A stretch of DNA of 64,000 nucleotides, taken from NCBI RefSeq assembly GCF_004801415.1, contig NZ_SSNX01000001.1:186001-250000 (forward strand). The letters run 5' to 3'. Every line of letters begins with the position of its first letter. Position 1 is the stretch's first letter. Below, piece after piece: positions 1 to 8,667 of this stretch. The translations under genes and the position numbers were made by a program. This DNA is from Deinococcus sp. KSM4-11 (GTDB lineage: Bacteria > Deinococcota > Deinococci > Deinococcales > Deinococcaceae). The notes below the pieces were generated by a model that was given only the letters and a program-made list of their open reading frames with translations, was not told where the DNA came from and searched no databases.

Positions 1-885
1 TTTGCCAGTGACGTGCATGATGGAGCCGGGAATCCCCGTATATGTGTTGTAATCAATGGCAACACTTGCTGAGTGAAGCGCACTCACGGCGTAGTCGGCA
101 CTCGCGAGCGAACCTGTCGTGGTGGCGCAGTTCCCATCTGGCGGAATGAACACCGTGGTGATCTGATCGCCCGTGTTTGTGGGCTCCGGCGCCGTCAGAA
201 CCGGCGCGCTGGTGGTGCCACCCGTCAGCGTGAAGGCCGGATTGCTGCTGCAGACCCTGAACGCTGGCAGACCAGGATCGAGGATCACCTGGCCGCTCGC
301 ATCCTTGAGCGTCACCGCGAGGGTATACGCCCCGCCCTGGTCGAGACCCACCTGGTGCGGGCCATTCCCGTATGAATCGTAGTCGTAGAGGTCGCCCAGA
401 CGGCTGGTCACGCTGAGGGTGCCGCTCCCGGCGGCCGCCACGCCCGTCAGGGTCACCGTCAGCGGGGTGTTGGCGCCGGCCGTGACCGTGATCTGCTGAG
501 TGGATGTGGACAACACTGCGCCGTGCACGTCCAGTGCGTCGATCACCAGGGTCTGCGATCCCGCGGGGACGACGAGCGAGAAGGTGCAGCTGACGCCCCC
601 GCTGACCGCTGCGCAGCCGGGGGCGTTGGCGCCGACTCCGAAGGTCTGGTCGACCGTGCCGATCCGCACGCGGACGGCCGTGGTGCCGGCAGACAGGAAC
701 TGTGCCCCCAGCCCGCTGGCCTTGACCGCCGGGATGAAGAGCTTCAAGGTGGCGCTGCCGGTGGCCTTCACCGGCGTCGAGGGTGCGGACGAGGTGGGGT
801 CAGGGGTCGTGGTGGGCGCTGTCGACTGGGAGCACGCGGCGAGCAGCAGGGTGAGCGAGAGCAGAGAAGCCAGTCTGAGGTGCAT
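1..885 (-). CDS. Secreted lipoprotein, C-terminus beyond the window
   Basis: The frame is open from ATG 885-883 to base 1, so at least 295 residues are encoded and the end lies outside the window. The N-terminus is a lipoprotein signal peptide with lipobox LLAAC (Cys18), so the protein should be exported and lipid-anchored. A purine-rich AAAGGACGG sits just before the start. After a Thr/Ser/Pro linker comes a beta-rich region that closely resembles the next gene: both carry a paired-Cys segment of the form CAAVSGGVSC or CTAVTGGVSC, and both have GLPxFxVCSxNxAFT. This points to duplication. I see no enzymatic motif. It is the last visible gene of a four-gene lipoprotein tract read leftwards. 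Export and paralogy are well supported; the function is unknown. Confidence 0.85.
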   Translation of the reverse strand, partial: MHLRLASLLSLTLLLAACSQSTAPTTTPDPTSSAPSTPVKATGSATLKLFIPAVKASGLGAQFLSAGTTAVRVRIGTVDQTFGVGANAPGCAAVSGGVSCTFSLVVPAGSQTLVIDALDVHGAVLSTSTQQITVTAGANTPLTVTLTGVAAAGSGTLSVTSRLGDLYDYDSYGNGPHQVGLDQGGAYTLAVTLKDASGQVILDPGLPAFRVCSSNPAFTLTGGTTSAPVLTAPEPTNTGDQITTVFIPPDGNCATTTGSLASADYAVSALHSASVAIDYNTYTGIPGSIMHVTGK

Positions 886-1013
886 AGAAACCGTCCTTTG
901 AAGGGATGACGTGAAGGTGTCGGCTCACCAGCGGTGAATCGGTCGTCGAAGAGCGCGAGCTGGGAGGGCGACGCCGCGTGGCGCCATCCCAGCTCGCTTT
1001 GGGGTGCCCAGCC

Positions 1014-2639
1014 TCAGTGCACGGTGATGCTGACGGTGGTGACCGTCACGTCGAAGGTCACGGTCTGACCGTACTGGTCGGTGATCGTGATGGTGCTCAC
1101 GCCCGCGCCGATCGGCGTGACGGTCAGCACCCCGTTCGTGATGGTCGCCGTGGCGACGCCCGGGTTGCTGGACGCGGACGTGAACACGCCCGTCGACCCC
1201 GGCTGGCTGAGGGTGAAGGTCTGCGCGCCCCCGCTGCTGAAGTCGAACACCGGCGGGATCGGCTGGCCGCCCACCGTGATCACGACCGGGTTGGCATTGA
1301 CGGTCAGCGTGCCGGTGCCCACCGTGTTCCCGCCGACCTTCGCCGTGAAGACCACCGTGGTCGGGTTGGCCGTGATGCTCGTCGGCGCGGTGACCGGGAA
1401 GGTGAACACGTTGTTCACGGCGGCACCGCCCATGGCCGCGCCGATGGTCACGCCGTTCGTGCCGGTCAGCGTCGGCGCCGTGGTCACCGGGTTGCCGTTG
1501 GCGTCCTTCAGGGTCACGGTGACGGTGCTGCTGCCGCCCACGAACACGGTGTCCGGCGTGACGGTCAGGGTGGAGGTCGTCGCGTTCGCCGTGCCCGCGA
1601 CAGTCGTGAAGGACGCGGTGCCACTCACGCCCGCGCTGCTGGCGGTGACGGTGCCGGTCGTGATGGTGGTGGGGGCGATCACGTTCACCGATGCCTGACC
1701 GGTCGAGTCCGTGACGTCCGACGCCGCGCTGACCGAGCCGGCCGAGGTGCTGAAGCCCACGGTGCGCCCGGCCACCGTCAGCAGGTTGTGCTTCGCCGTG
1801 TACAGCTGCGCCGTGGTGACCGCGCTGGAGCCGGCCACGATGGTCGCCGGGACGCTCGCCTCCAGGGTGAAGGCGGGCACCGTCAGCGCCGTGCTGGCCA
1901 GGGGGTTGGCGGTCGTCGAGCAGTTGCCGTCGGCGGGGATGAACAGCGTGGTCGTCTGCGCCGCGCCGGTCGGTTCGGGGGCTGTCACGACTGGGGTGGT
2001 GGTCGCGGCGCCCGCCACCGTGAAGGCGGCGTTGGTGCTGCACACCGTGAAGGTGGGCAGGCCGGGGTTCACGATGATCTGCCCGCTCGCGTCGCGCAGG
2101 GCCACGCCGAAGCTGAACGCGCCGCCGCGGTCGAGGATCGCGCTGCCGGTGGCCGCCGTGACCTCTGCGGGACGGCTGGTGGGCGTGAGGCTGCCCAGCC
2201 CAGCCGCCGCGACCCCGGTGAGCAGCACGTCGAAGGCGTTGTTCTGGCCCTTCACGACCGTGACGGTCTGGGTGGAGGTGGACAGCACGTGGTTGGCGGC
2301 GTCCAGGGCGTCGAGGCGCAGGGTCTGATCCGCGCCGGCGCTAACGGTCAGCGTGAAGGTGCACGACACGCCCCCCGTGACGGCTGTGCAGCCGGGCTGG
2401 GCGGCCCCGACCGGGAAGGTCTTGTCGTAGGTGCCCAGGCGCACGCGCAGGCCCGTGGTGGTGGTGGGCACGTACTGGGCGTGGAAGCCGCTGGCGCTGG
2501 GGATGAAGACGCTCAGGGTGGCGGTGGCCGGCACTGGGGTGGACGCTACGGGCGTGCTGGCGGTGGGGGCGGGGGTGACGCTGGAGCAGCCGGCGAGAAG
2601 GAGGGCGGAGACGAGCAGGACAGCGCGGTTGGTCATCAT
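1014..2639 (-). CDS. Ig-like (BIG-type) domain lipoprotein
   Basis: The start is put at the ATG pair 2639/2636, because AAGG lies just upstream and the N-terminus then reads as a lipoprotein signal (hydrophobic core, lipobox LLAGC, Cys18). A longer reading to 2699 would place some 20 residues before the signal and overlap the neighbouring gene. The mature 520 or so residues are rich in Thr, Val, Ala and Gly. After a domain shared with the preceding gene, Ig-like repeats follow, including an invasin-type stretch around VPATIVAGSS with STSAGSVS, and a C-terminal bacterial-Ig-2-like unit ending ITDQYGQTVTF. Such domains usually act in surface adhesion or as spacers. There is no catalytic motif and no transmembrane segment beyond the signal. 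The ligand is unknown. Confidence 0.85.
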   Translation of the reverse strand: MMTNRAVLLVSALLLAGCSSVTPAPTASTPVASTPVPATATLSVFIPSASGFHAQYVPTTTTGLRVRLGTYDKTFPVGAAQPGCTAVTGGVSCTFTLTVSAGADQTLRLDALDAANHVLSTSTQTVTVVKGQNNAFDVLLTGVAAAGLGSLTPTSRPAEVTAATGSAILDRGGAFSFGVALRDASGQIIVNPGLPTFTVCSTNAAFTVAGAATTTPVVTAPEPTGAAQTTTLFIPADGNCSTTANPLASTALTVPAFTLEASVPATIVAGSSAVTTAQLYTAKHNLLTVAGRTVGFSTSAGSVSAASDVTDSTGQASVNVIAPTTITTGTVTASSAGVSGTASFTTVAGTANATTSTLTVTPDTVFVGGSSTVTVTLKDANGNPVTTAPTLTGTNGVTIGAAMGGAAVNNVFTFPVTAPTSITANPTTVVFTAKVGGNTVGTGTLTVNANPVVITVGGQPIPPVFDFSSGGAQTFTLSQPGSTGVFTSASSNPGVATATITNGVLTVTPIGAGVSTITITDQYGQTVTFDVTVTTVSITVH

Positions 2640-2695
2640 GGGGAACCTACCTTGAAGGGTGAGAGGGCGAAGGGCGAGGCGTGCGGTGGTGGAGA

Positions 2696-4276
2696 TCATG
2701 GGGTGGGGACGGCAGCTGTGGTGATGCCGCTGACGGTCACGGGGGTGGTGCTGCTCGTGGTGGTGCCGTTGCCGAGCTGACCGTTGCTGTTGTAGCCCCA
2801 GGCGCGCACGGTGCCGTCCGCCAGAATCGCCAGGCTGTGGTAGAGACCGCCCGCGATCTCAACGGCCGGGTTGCTGGCCGTGATGCCGCTGACGGTCACG
2901 GGTGTGGTGCTGCCCGTGGTGGCGCCGTTGCCGAGCTGACCGAAGTTGCTGTAGCCCCAGGCGCGCACGGTGCCGTCCGCCAGAATCGCCAGACTGTGGT
3001 AGTTGCCGCCCGCGACCTCGACCGCTGGGTTGCTGGCCGTGATGCCGCTGACGGTGACGGGGGTGGTGCTCTTCGTGGTGGTGCCGTTGCCGAGCTGGCC
3101 GACGTTGTTGTAGCCCCAGGCCCGCACCGTGCCGTCCGCCAGAATCGCCAGGCTGTGACTGTATCCGGCGGCGATCTCAACGGCCGGGTTGCTGGTGGTG
3201 ATGCCGCTGACGGTGACGGGGGTGGTGCTCTGTGTGGTGGTGCCGTTGCCGAGCTGGCCGTAGCCGTTGTACCCCCAGGCGCGCACGGTGCCGTCCGCCA
3301 GAATCGCCAGACTGTGACCGTTTCCGGCGGCGACCTCAACGGCCGGGTTGCTGGTGGTGATGCCGCTGACGGTCATGGGGGTGGTGCTGTCCAAGGGGCT
3401 GGGGTTGCCGAGCCGTCCGCTGCTGTTGTTCCCCCAGGCGCGCACCGTGCCGTCCGCCAGCAGGGCCAGACTGTGACTGTCACCACCGCTTATAGCGTCA
3501 CGCGCCGAGATCGTTTTTAGACTCTGGGTGGCCAGCACGCTGCCCATTCCACATGTCAGGCCCGAGTAGGCGGTCAGGGTATGCGTTCCGGCCGTGGTCA
3601 GCTCCACCCGGTAGCGGTTGGGGAAGGTTGCATCGCTGATGTTCGTGACTCTCACGTTACTGTCGCCGCACAGGGTGGCATCTGCGGGAGCGTGGTTGAC
3701 GGTGTCACCCACCGCATCTTTGGCCAGGATGTCGTAGTACGCAACCAGGCTGTGCCCGCCGCTAAAGCGGAAGCGCGCGTAGTTGCCGATGACTTTGGTC
3801 GCCGGATCGAACTGCTGCACCGCAGATCGAAGGCTGTATGTCACGTTCACGGCGTCGAGCGTCATGTCCAGGGCGTTGTCCTGACCCTTGACCACCGTCA
3901 GGCCCTGGCTGCCCTGCGAGATCAACACGCTCGTGGCGCTGTACGCCTTCACGGTGAAGGTGTGTGCGCCCGCGCTGACATACAGCTTGACCGGGCAGCC
4001 GCTGGCCGTGCAGGTCAGGCTCGACAGGGCAATCGTGGTCGGCGCGGCGCTGTCCACGGCCACGGTCAGGCTGGTGGTCTTGCTGGCGTTCAGGTACTGG
4101 CCGCTGATGGCCTTGAGGTTGGGCAGCACCAGCCGTACCAGGGACTGCTCTGGGCCGGGTGTGCCGATGGTCGGGGTGGTGGTCGCCGTGGGGCTGGCGG
4201 CCTGTGGGGCGGTGGGCTGGCTGCACGCGCTCAGGGCGAGCAGACCGGCCAGCAGGAGACGTCGGGGAACGGTCAT
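2696..4276 (-). CDS. RCC1-repeat lipoprotein
   Basis: The 526-residue protein has a lipoprotein signal peptide (lipobox LSAC, Cys18) and an N-terminal beta-rich domain related to the two downstream lipoproteins. From about residue 264 to the end it has five RCC1-type units of 53 residues, each with the core HSLAxLADGTVRAWG, followed by GQLGN and STTPVTVSGI. RCC1 units form beta-propeller blades. Five blades is fewer than the seven of the classical propeller, and the last blade ends almost at the stop codon, so the fold may be completed by the N-terminal part or by a partner. The repeats are also nearly identical in DNA with an exact 159-bp period. It probably displays a propeller on the cell surface; the binding partner is unknown. 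Confidence 0.88.
   Translation of the reverse strand: MTVPRRLLLAGLLALSACSQPTAPQAASPTATTTPTIGTPGPEQSLVRLVLPNLKAISGQYLNASKTTSLTVAVDSAAPTTIALSSLTCTASGCPVKLYVSAGAHTFTVKAYSATSVLISQGSQGLTVVKGQDNALDMTLDAVNVTYSLRSAVQQFDPATKVIGNYARFRFSGGHSLVAYYDILAKDAVGDTVNHAPADATLCGDSNVRVTNISDATFPNRYRVELTTAGTHTLTAYSGLTCGMGSVLATQSLKTISARDAISGGDSHSLALLADGTVRAWGNNSSGRLGNPSPLDSTTPMTVSGITTSNPAVEVAAGNGHSLAILADGTVRAWGYNGYGQLGNGTTTQSTTPVTVSGITTSNPAVEIAAGYSHSLAILADGTVRAWGYNNVGQLGNGTTTKSTTPVTVSGITASNPAVEVAGGNYHSLAILADGTVRAWGYSNFGQLGNGATTGSTTPVTVSGITASNPAVEIAGGLYHSLAILADGTVRAWGYNSNGQLGNGTTTSSTTPVTVSGITTAAVPTP
2721..3515 (-). repeat. Tandem 159-bp RCC1 coding repeat, five units
   Basis: The marker gtgatgccgctgacggt recurs at 2721, 2880, 3039, 3198 and 3357, a spacing of exactly 159 bases each time (53 codons). 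The units differ mainly at a few codons around the HSLA core and the GNGTTT loop. Similarity this high at the DNA level suggests recent duplication or gene conversion, and the unit number could vary between strains. Confidence 0.9.
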
Positions 4277-4287
4277 GGCGGCTCCTG

Positions 4288-5304
4288 TCAGTGCGCAGTG
4301 ACGGTCGTGGTCGTCACCGTGAGGGGAAGGTCAGTGTGCAGGGCGCCCGACGTGAACGTGACCATGCAACTCCCGGCCGCAAGCGGCTGCACCGTGTAGC
4401 TGGTGGTGGTGCTGGTCGAGGCGCCCGCCGTGACCGTGGCGATCCCCGCGCAGGTGCCGGTGACCGTCGGCGCCGCGAGCGTGCTGCTGCGCGTGACCGT
4501 AACCGTCTGCGGCGTCACCGCGTTCAGGAAGTCGAGGCTGGTGGGCGTGGCGTACAGCACGCTGGGGGCGCTGACGGCGCGGGTCGAGGCCAGGAAGATC
4601 GCGGTGAACGGCTCGATCCGGGTCACGGCCGCTACGGTGGTGAGCCCCTGCGTGCTGGTCGTGACCCGCAGCGCGAGCAGGTCGCCGTTCCGGACCGTGG
4701 CGCCGCCGGCGACGGGCAGCCCATTGACGATGGCCGTGCCGCCCAGCGTGCTAACCGTACCTTTCCCGCCGCTGAGATTGGCGAGCTTGCCGCTGAGGCT
4801 GCTCACGGTGCTGCCCAGCTCGGCGCTGGTCACGGGCGGGTACAGGTACGGCAGGGGGCTCCCCGGCGCGTTGCAGATCAGAATGATGGGCTGGGTGGTG
4901 GTCTTGCTGCTGCCCGGTGCGGTGCCGGTGATGGTCAGCGTGCCGAGATAATTCTGGGGCGTCTTTGGGCAGGTGGTGGTCATGGTCAGGGCGGCCTGAC
5001 CGGATTTCAGCGTGCCGCTGGCGGGCTTGACGGTGACCCAACTGGGGCCGGTGATGCTGTAGGCCGCGGCGCCCGTCAGGGTGAGCAGGAAGCCGGTCGT
5101 GGTGGTCTTGCCGGTGGTGCCGGTGAGGATCACGGCCCGCAGGTCGCTGAGGGCCTGGCCGTCGAGGGTGCTGACGTCCGGAGCCTGATCGGCCACCAGG
5201 GTGAGCCACGGGGTGTCGGCGCCGGTTTGCGGCTCTGGCTTGGAGACGCTTCCACAGGCGGTCAGTGCCAGCAGGGTCAGGAGGAAGGGAAGATGTCGGG
5301 TCAT
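4288..5304 (-). CDS. Secreted lipoprotein with beta-sandwich repeats
   Basis: This is the first gene of the leftward lipoprotein tract, 338 residues long. The signal peptide has lipobox LTAC with Cys17. Two regions resemble BACON or Ig-type beta domains: one around SWVTVKPASGTLKSGQ, and one near the C-terminus around TPTSLDFLNAVTPQTVTVT with a pair of Cys that could form a disulfide (TCAGIATV and SCMVTFT). No active-site motif is seen. Only 11 bases separate its stop from the start of the RCC1 lipoprotein, so the tract is probably one transcript from a promoter in the 5305-5672 gap. The role is presumably envelope or surface binding. I recognise the export signal but not a named family. Confidence 0.82.
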   Translation of the reverse strand: MTRHLPFLLTLLALTACGSVSKPEPQTGADTPWLTLVADQAPDVSTLDGQALSDLRAVILTGTTGKTTTTGFLLTLTGAAAYSITGPSWVTVKPASGTLKSGQAALTMTTTCPKTPQNYLGTLTITGTAPGSSKTTTQPIILICNAPGSPLPYLYPPVTSAELGSTVSSLSGKLANLSGGKGTVSTLGGTAIVNGLPVAGGATVRNGDLLALRVTTSTQGLTTVAAVTRIEPFTAIFLASTRAVSAPSVLYATPTSLDFLNAVTPQTVTVTRSSTLAAPTVTGTCAGIATVTAGASTSTTTSYTVQPLAAGSCMVTFTSGALHTDLPLTVTTTTVTAH

Positions 5305-5687
5305 GTGGAACCTCGGCGCGTGGTAAGCACGTGAGTGGACGGCGTAACTTGGCAGGTTCGTTCGGTGTGGTCTGCGTTTCTCTGGATCCCGCGCACCCTA
5401 TGCGGAGGGGCGTGAATGAGGCGTGAATGCCGATCCGATAGAGGGGAGGATGACCACACAAGGCGCAGCGGGCGGCACACCAGGAGTCGGAGGCGCATCC
5501 CTTTAGGGGCGCGGCTGGGCATGGTGTCCTGGATGAAGGCAGTCTGAGCGCAGGTTCAGGCAGACCATAGGGGGGAAACCCCCGGCCCATCGGGCCGAAT
5601 TGCAAACGGTAACAACAGCAGGAGATCGTCAGCGTTTGGTAGGGATTGCCCCCTAGGTGATCCCTGTAGAGCGTGCCAGCATCACGC
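5305..5687. promoter_or_regulatory. Divergent intergenic region with back-to-back short hairpins
   Basis: This gap of about 380 bases separates the leftward lipoprotein tract from the rightward two-component pair, so it must hold both promoters. I see no gene. At 5571-5583 five G, AAA and five C form a tight inverted repeat, followed directly by GGCCC-ATC-GGGCC at 5584-5596. Related strings AGGGGG (about 5569) and CCCCCT (5649) lie in opposite orientation about 80 bases apart and could be binding sites for the adjacent LuxR-type regulator. Neither promoter can be assigned with confidence. Confidence 0.4.
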
Positions 5688-6869
5688 ATGAGCGCCACGC
5701 GGCCCCGGGCTGTGCCTGCCCCCCTGGATTGGTCCGTCTACGCGCCGCAGATCGTTGAGGATGCCGAGGCGGCCCTCGGCTTCGCGTTCATCGTGCTCGC
5801 CCGCTTTGACGTGGAGGCGCGCACCTCGCAGCCCGTGTGCTTCGGCGGTCTCCACGGGCGCAACGTCCAGCGCGCACTACGCTTCGCCCAGCAGCATGTG
5901 CCCAATTTCGATCTGCACCTGGTCAACGACCTGGACGCCAACCCACTGCTGCGCGCCGTCCTGGATGGCCGCGGCCCGGTGATCGGCTCCATCGAGGACT
6001 TCACTCGGGGCGTAACTTCCCCCCTGGTGGCCCGCATTGCCCGTCATCTCGCCGGCGCCGGGGAATGCCTGACGCTGCCGCTGTGCGTCGAGCACCGCGT
6101 GCTCGGCTGCCTGTCCGTGTACCAGCGGGATCCTCACTTCAGCCCCACCCAGATCCGCACGGCACAGGCCTTCGCCCGGCAGGTGGCCCTCAGCATCCAC
6201 AACGCCGAACTCCTCGAGGAGGGCCGGCGCACAGCGGCGGCCCTGGACGCGTCCCGCCGCCTGGTGAGTGACTCGGAGGAACGCACCCGGCGGGACATCA
6301 GCGAATTCCTGCACTCCCACGTGCAGTCCCGCCTGCTCGTCGCCGAGTACCGCCTGGGGGAGATCGGGGAGATCAGCGCGGACGCCCGCGCCCAGATCGA
6401 CGCCGTGCGCGCCGATCTCGAGAACCTGCGCGAGCACGATGTGCGCCAGGCCAGCCATCAGTTGCACCCGGAGGCGCTGCGCATCGGTCTGGTGACCGCG
6501 CTGCAGCTCATGGCTGCCCGCCTGCAGGGCGTACTGGATGTGCGGCTGGTGGCGAATGACGCTGTAATCGACGCGGAACGCACGCTCCCGATGGATCTGC
6601 GGCTGGTCGCTTTCCGCGTGATCGAGGAGGCGCTCGGGAACGTCCTCAAGCACGCGGAAGCGGATTCCGCGACCGTGTGGCTGGAGCAGGAGGCGGGTAC
6701 CCTGCGGCTCGACATCATGGACGATGGCTGCGGGTTCTCGCCCACCCACCGCCTGCCGGGCCTGGGGCTCCTGAGCCTGGGGGCGCGGGTTGAGAGTGCG
6801 GGGGGACGCTGGGGCATCGAGAGCCGGGCGGGTGGCCCCACGCGCCTGTGGGCGGAGGTGCCCACGTGA
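5688..6869 (+). CDS. GAF-domain sensor histidine kinase (NarX/LiaS type)
   Basis: This is a soluble kinase of 393 residues from ATG 5688 (a GTG at 5673 would add five). No membrane segment is seen. Residues from about 15 to 180 form a GAF-type sensor domain. A dimerisation/phosphoacceptor region follows with ERTRRDISEFLHSHVQ, where the His of FLHSH is the likely phosphorylation site. The C-terminal HATPase shows the N box (EEALGNVLKHAE), the D-x-G motif (DIMDDGCGF) and GLGLLSLGARV. The response-regulator gene overlaps its stop codon (GTGA), so the two form a cognate pair. The signal is unknown; a cytosolic GAF domain suggests a small molecule or redox ligand. Confidence 0.9.
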   Translation: MSATRPRAVPAPLDWSVYAPQIVEDAEAALGFAFIVLARFDVEARTSQPVCFGGLHGRNVQRALRFAQQHVPNFDLHLVNDLDANPLLRAVLDGRGPVIGSIEDFTRGVTSPLVARIARHLAGAGECLTLPLCVEHRVLGCLSVYQRDPHFSPTQIRTAQAFARQVALSIHNAELLEEGRRTAAALDASRRLVSDSEERTRRDISEFLHSHVQSRLLVAEYRLGEIGEISADARAQIDAVRADLENLREHDVRQASHQLHPEALRIGLVTALQLMAARLQGVLDVRLVANDAVIDAERTLPMDLRLVAFRVIEEALGNVLKHAEADSATVWLEQEAGTLRLDIMDDGCGFSPTHRLPGLGLLSLGARVESAGGRWGIESRAGGPTRLWAEVPT

Positions 6870-7555
6870 GCCCACACACGGACTTCCGCGTGGTGCTGAT
6901 CGAGGACGAGAAGCTGTTCCGCGACCTGCTGTGCCACGCGCTCGAGCAGACCGGCCAGGTGCGGTGCCTTGGGGCCTACGGAACGTCCGAGGCGGTGCTT
7001 GCCAGCGACCACCTAGATCGCGCGGAGGTAGCGCTGCTCGATATCGACCTGGGTGGAGAGGACGGCATCACGCTGGGCCGGCAGCTGCGGGAGCGGTATC
7101 CCAACCTGGGGATTGTCCTGCTGTCGAACCACGCGCATCTGGCGTTCGCGCGCGAACTCATCGCCGCGAACCTGACGGGGTGGGCTTACCTGCTGAAAAA
7201 GTCTGTGCAGGATGTCCAGACCGTCTTGCGAGCGATCGAGGGGGTGCGCCGGGGGCAGGTGGTGCTCGATCCGCAGCTGGCGCAGGGCCTGCCGGGCGGG
7301 TCACGCGCCGCGCCCTTGACGCCGCGTCAGCTGGAGTTGTGGAGCCTGATCACCCAGGGATATTCGAACTCGGCGATGGCGCAGCGGCTGAACCTGAGCC
7401 CAAAATGGATCGAAAACGCGTTGGGTGGACTGTACGCGGCGCTGGGCATCGACACGCGCGATCCACAGGTCAATGCCCGGGTCGCGGCCGCGCTGCTGTA
7501 TGCCCGGGAAGCAGGCGGCGCCCACCTGACGGTGGTGAACGATCGTCGGAGCTGA
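6866..7555 (+). CDS. LuxR/NarL-family response regulator
   Basis: The start is placed at GTG 6866, which overlaps the kinase stop (GTGA) and has a strong GGAGG seven bases upstream. The result is 229 residues. The N-terminal receiver domain has the acidic pair in LIEDE, the phosphoacceptor Asp in LLDIDLGGEDG and the Lys of LLKKSV. The C-terminal helix-turn-helix reads LTPRQLELWSLITQGYSNSAMAQRL, typical of GerE/LuxR domains, although the segment after it (SPKWIENALGGLY) departs from the usual SxxTVxxH. It should bind DNA as a dimer after phosphorylation by the upstream kinase. Targets are unknown; the adjacent lipoprotein tract is an obvious candidate. Confidence 0.92.
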   Translation: MSPHTDFRVVLIEDEKLFRDLLCHALEQTGQVRCLGAYGTSEAVLASDHLDRAEVALLDIDLGGEDGITLGRQLRERYPNLGIVLLSNHAHLAFARELIAANLTGWAYLLKKSVQDVQTVLRAIEGVRRGQVVLDPQLAQGLPGGSRAAPLTPRQLELWSLITQGYSNSAMAQRLNLSPKWIENALGGLYAALGIDTRDPQVNARVAAALLYAREAGGAHLTVVNDRRS

Positions 7556-8262
7556 CCAGTCGGCTTCAGAGATTCAGGCGTCTCCAACAATCTCACGCTC
7601 TGAAGGCGTGTCATGACCAGGCGCCATTCGAACCGGCGAACGGTCACCCCGTTTCGGGTGGGCTGGGCCCTAATCAGCGTGACGTCCCGCGCCGCGTCGC
7701 GGTTTCCAGTAGCCAGCGTCGTCACCACCCAGCCGGACACCCGGTCGCCGACGATCCAGGACACGGGATTGGTGCGTCTTGGCTCCGTGACCCGGACGAT
7801 CGGCGGCGCCCCGACCTGGATGAGCCCCAGTCCCGGCGTGGCGAGCAGTGCTCACGCGGCGCGTGTCATCGACCTGAACATGCCTTACTGTCCGGACCAC
7901 TCCACCAGCTCGCGCGCGCTTGATGGCGCTCTGGGCCGCATCGAGGTGCAGCTGCGCGATGGCCTGGCCCCGGTTGGCGCACAGGCTGACGACCGCGCCT
8001 CAAGTCAGAGAACTCGACGACAGCCGGGCGGCCAGGTTCTTCGATGGGTCGCGCCTGCTGCCGCTCATCGCCTCGACCACCCATTGGGTGCTGAAGGTGG
8101 CGCACGCCGATCTCGCAGAGGATCACGCAGCCGGCCTGAGTCAGAATCTCCACCGCGATCCGTTCACAATGATGCGCCAGGGGGGGCGGCCAGAGTTCAG
8201 GGGCTTCCAGGGCTGAAGCTCTCCACGACGGAGGCGGGAAGGCGCCAGACGGCGCACTGTCC
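7556..8262. other. Gene-poor stretch, possible decayed minus-strand gene
   Basis: About 700 bases hold no open frame that I would call a gene. On the minus strand, protein-like fragments lie in different frames and are broken by stops, for example ERIAVEILTQAGCVIL and GQAIAQLHLDAAQSAIKRAR. The second of these would continue as ELVEWSGQ if one base were skipped. This fits a decayed gene, but I cannot name the family. The stretch lies between the two-component pair and the NERD gene, close to the mobile element. Confidence 0.3.
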
Positions 8263-8268
8263 TATGCT
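8263..8268 (+). promoter_or_regulatory. -10 box TATGCT for a near-leaderless start
   Basis: TATGCT lies eight bases before ATG 8277, leaving almost no room for a 5' leader. No -35 box is obvious. Confidence 0.5.
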
Positions 8269-8276
8269 GCAGGTCC

Positions 8277-8627
8277 ATGCGTCAAAAGCTGCTGGATGGA
8301 TTCGAGCGCGCCGTGCCCACCACCGCGCGGCTCCGCCATGAATGCCTGTGGGCCACCGCCTGGACGGTGCCGCTGTGGGTGCTGCTGCAGCTCCCCGCCG
8401 CGACCAGGGCGCTGTCGCCGCTGCTGCAGGCCCTGGTCGATGATGGGCACTGGGTGATGGCGTGGCTGCTGGTGCCGCTGTGCGTGCTCGTCGTGGTGGG
8501 GAGCTGCGCTCTGGCGATCTGGAACCGTGAAGCCCGTGATCTGCTGCCATACGCGGTGCTGGCGCTGTTGGACGCGGTCATGATGCGCGAGATTTTCGCG
8601 GGCCTGGGCGCACCCCCGCTGAGTTAA
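8277..8627 (+). CDS. Small integral membrane protein, unknown function
   Basis: This is a 116-residue protein. Two clear hydrophobic helices are visible, ATAWTVPLWVLLQL (about 25-42) and WVMAWLLVPLCVLVVVGSCA (about 59-82). A third, weaker one follows around LLPYAVLALLDAVMM. The N-terminus is amphipathic and basic. No conserved motif is recognised. The start is supported by a -10 box eight bases upstream. It is read in the same direction as the NERD gene 40 bases downstream, but that gene has its own -10 box. Confidence 0.65.
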   Translation: MRQKLLDGFERAVPTTARLRHECLWATAWTVPLWVLLQLPAATRALSPLLQALVDDGHWVMAWLLVPLCVLVVVGSCALAIWNREARDLLPYAVLALLDAVMMREIFAGLGAPPLS

Positions 8628-8652
8628 GGCGCCGCGCTGGTGCGCCACCCGC

Positions 8653-8658
8653 TACCCT
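8653..8658 (+). promoter_or_regulatory. -10 box TACCCT of the NERD gene
   Basis: TACCCT is nine bases before ATG 8668, which fits the near-leaderless pattern seen repeatedly in this window. Confidence 0.5.
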
Positions 8659-8667
8659 GGGAACCCC

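Noticed and set aside
978..2780. Long plus-strand frame opposite the Ig-like lipoprotein
   Set aside because: It is rich in Arg, Gly and His with no domain, while the minus frame has a signal peptide and repeats. This is a high-GC shadow.
2721..3515. CRISPR-like regular repeats
   Set aside because: The unit is 159 bases with no unrelated spacers, and it codes for RCC1 blades in frame.
5560..5625. Cyclic-di-GMP or other riboswitch in the divergent gap
   Set aside because: GCAAACGG and GGCCC hairpins are vaguely similar, but the conserved core of known riboswitches is not present.
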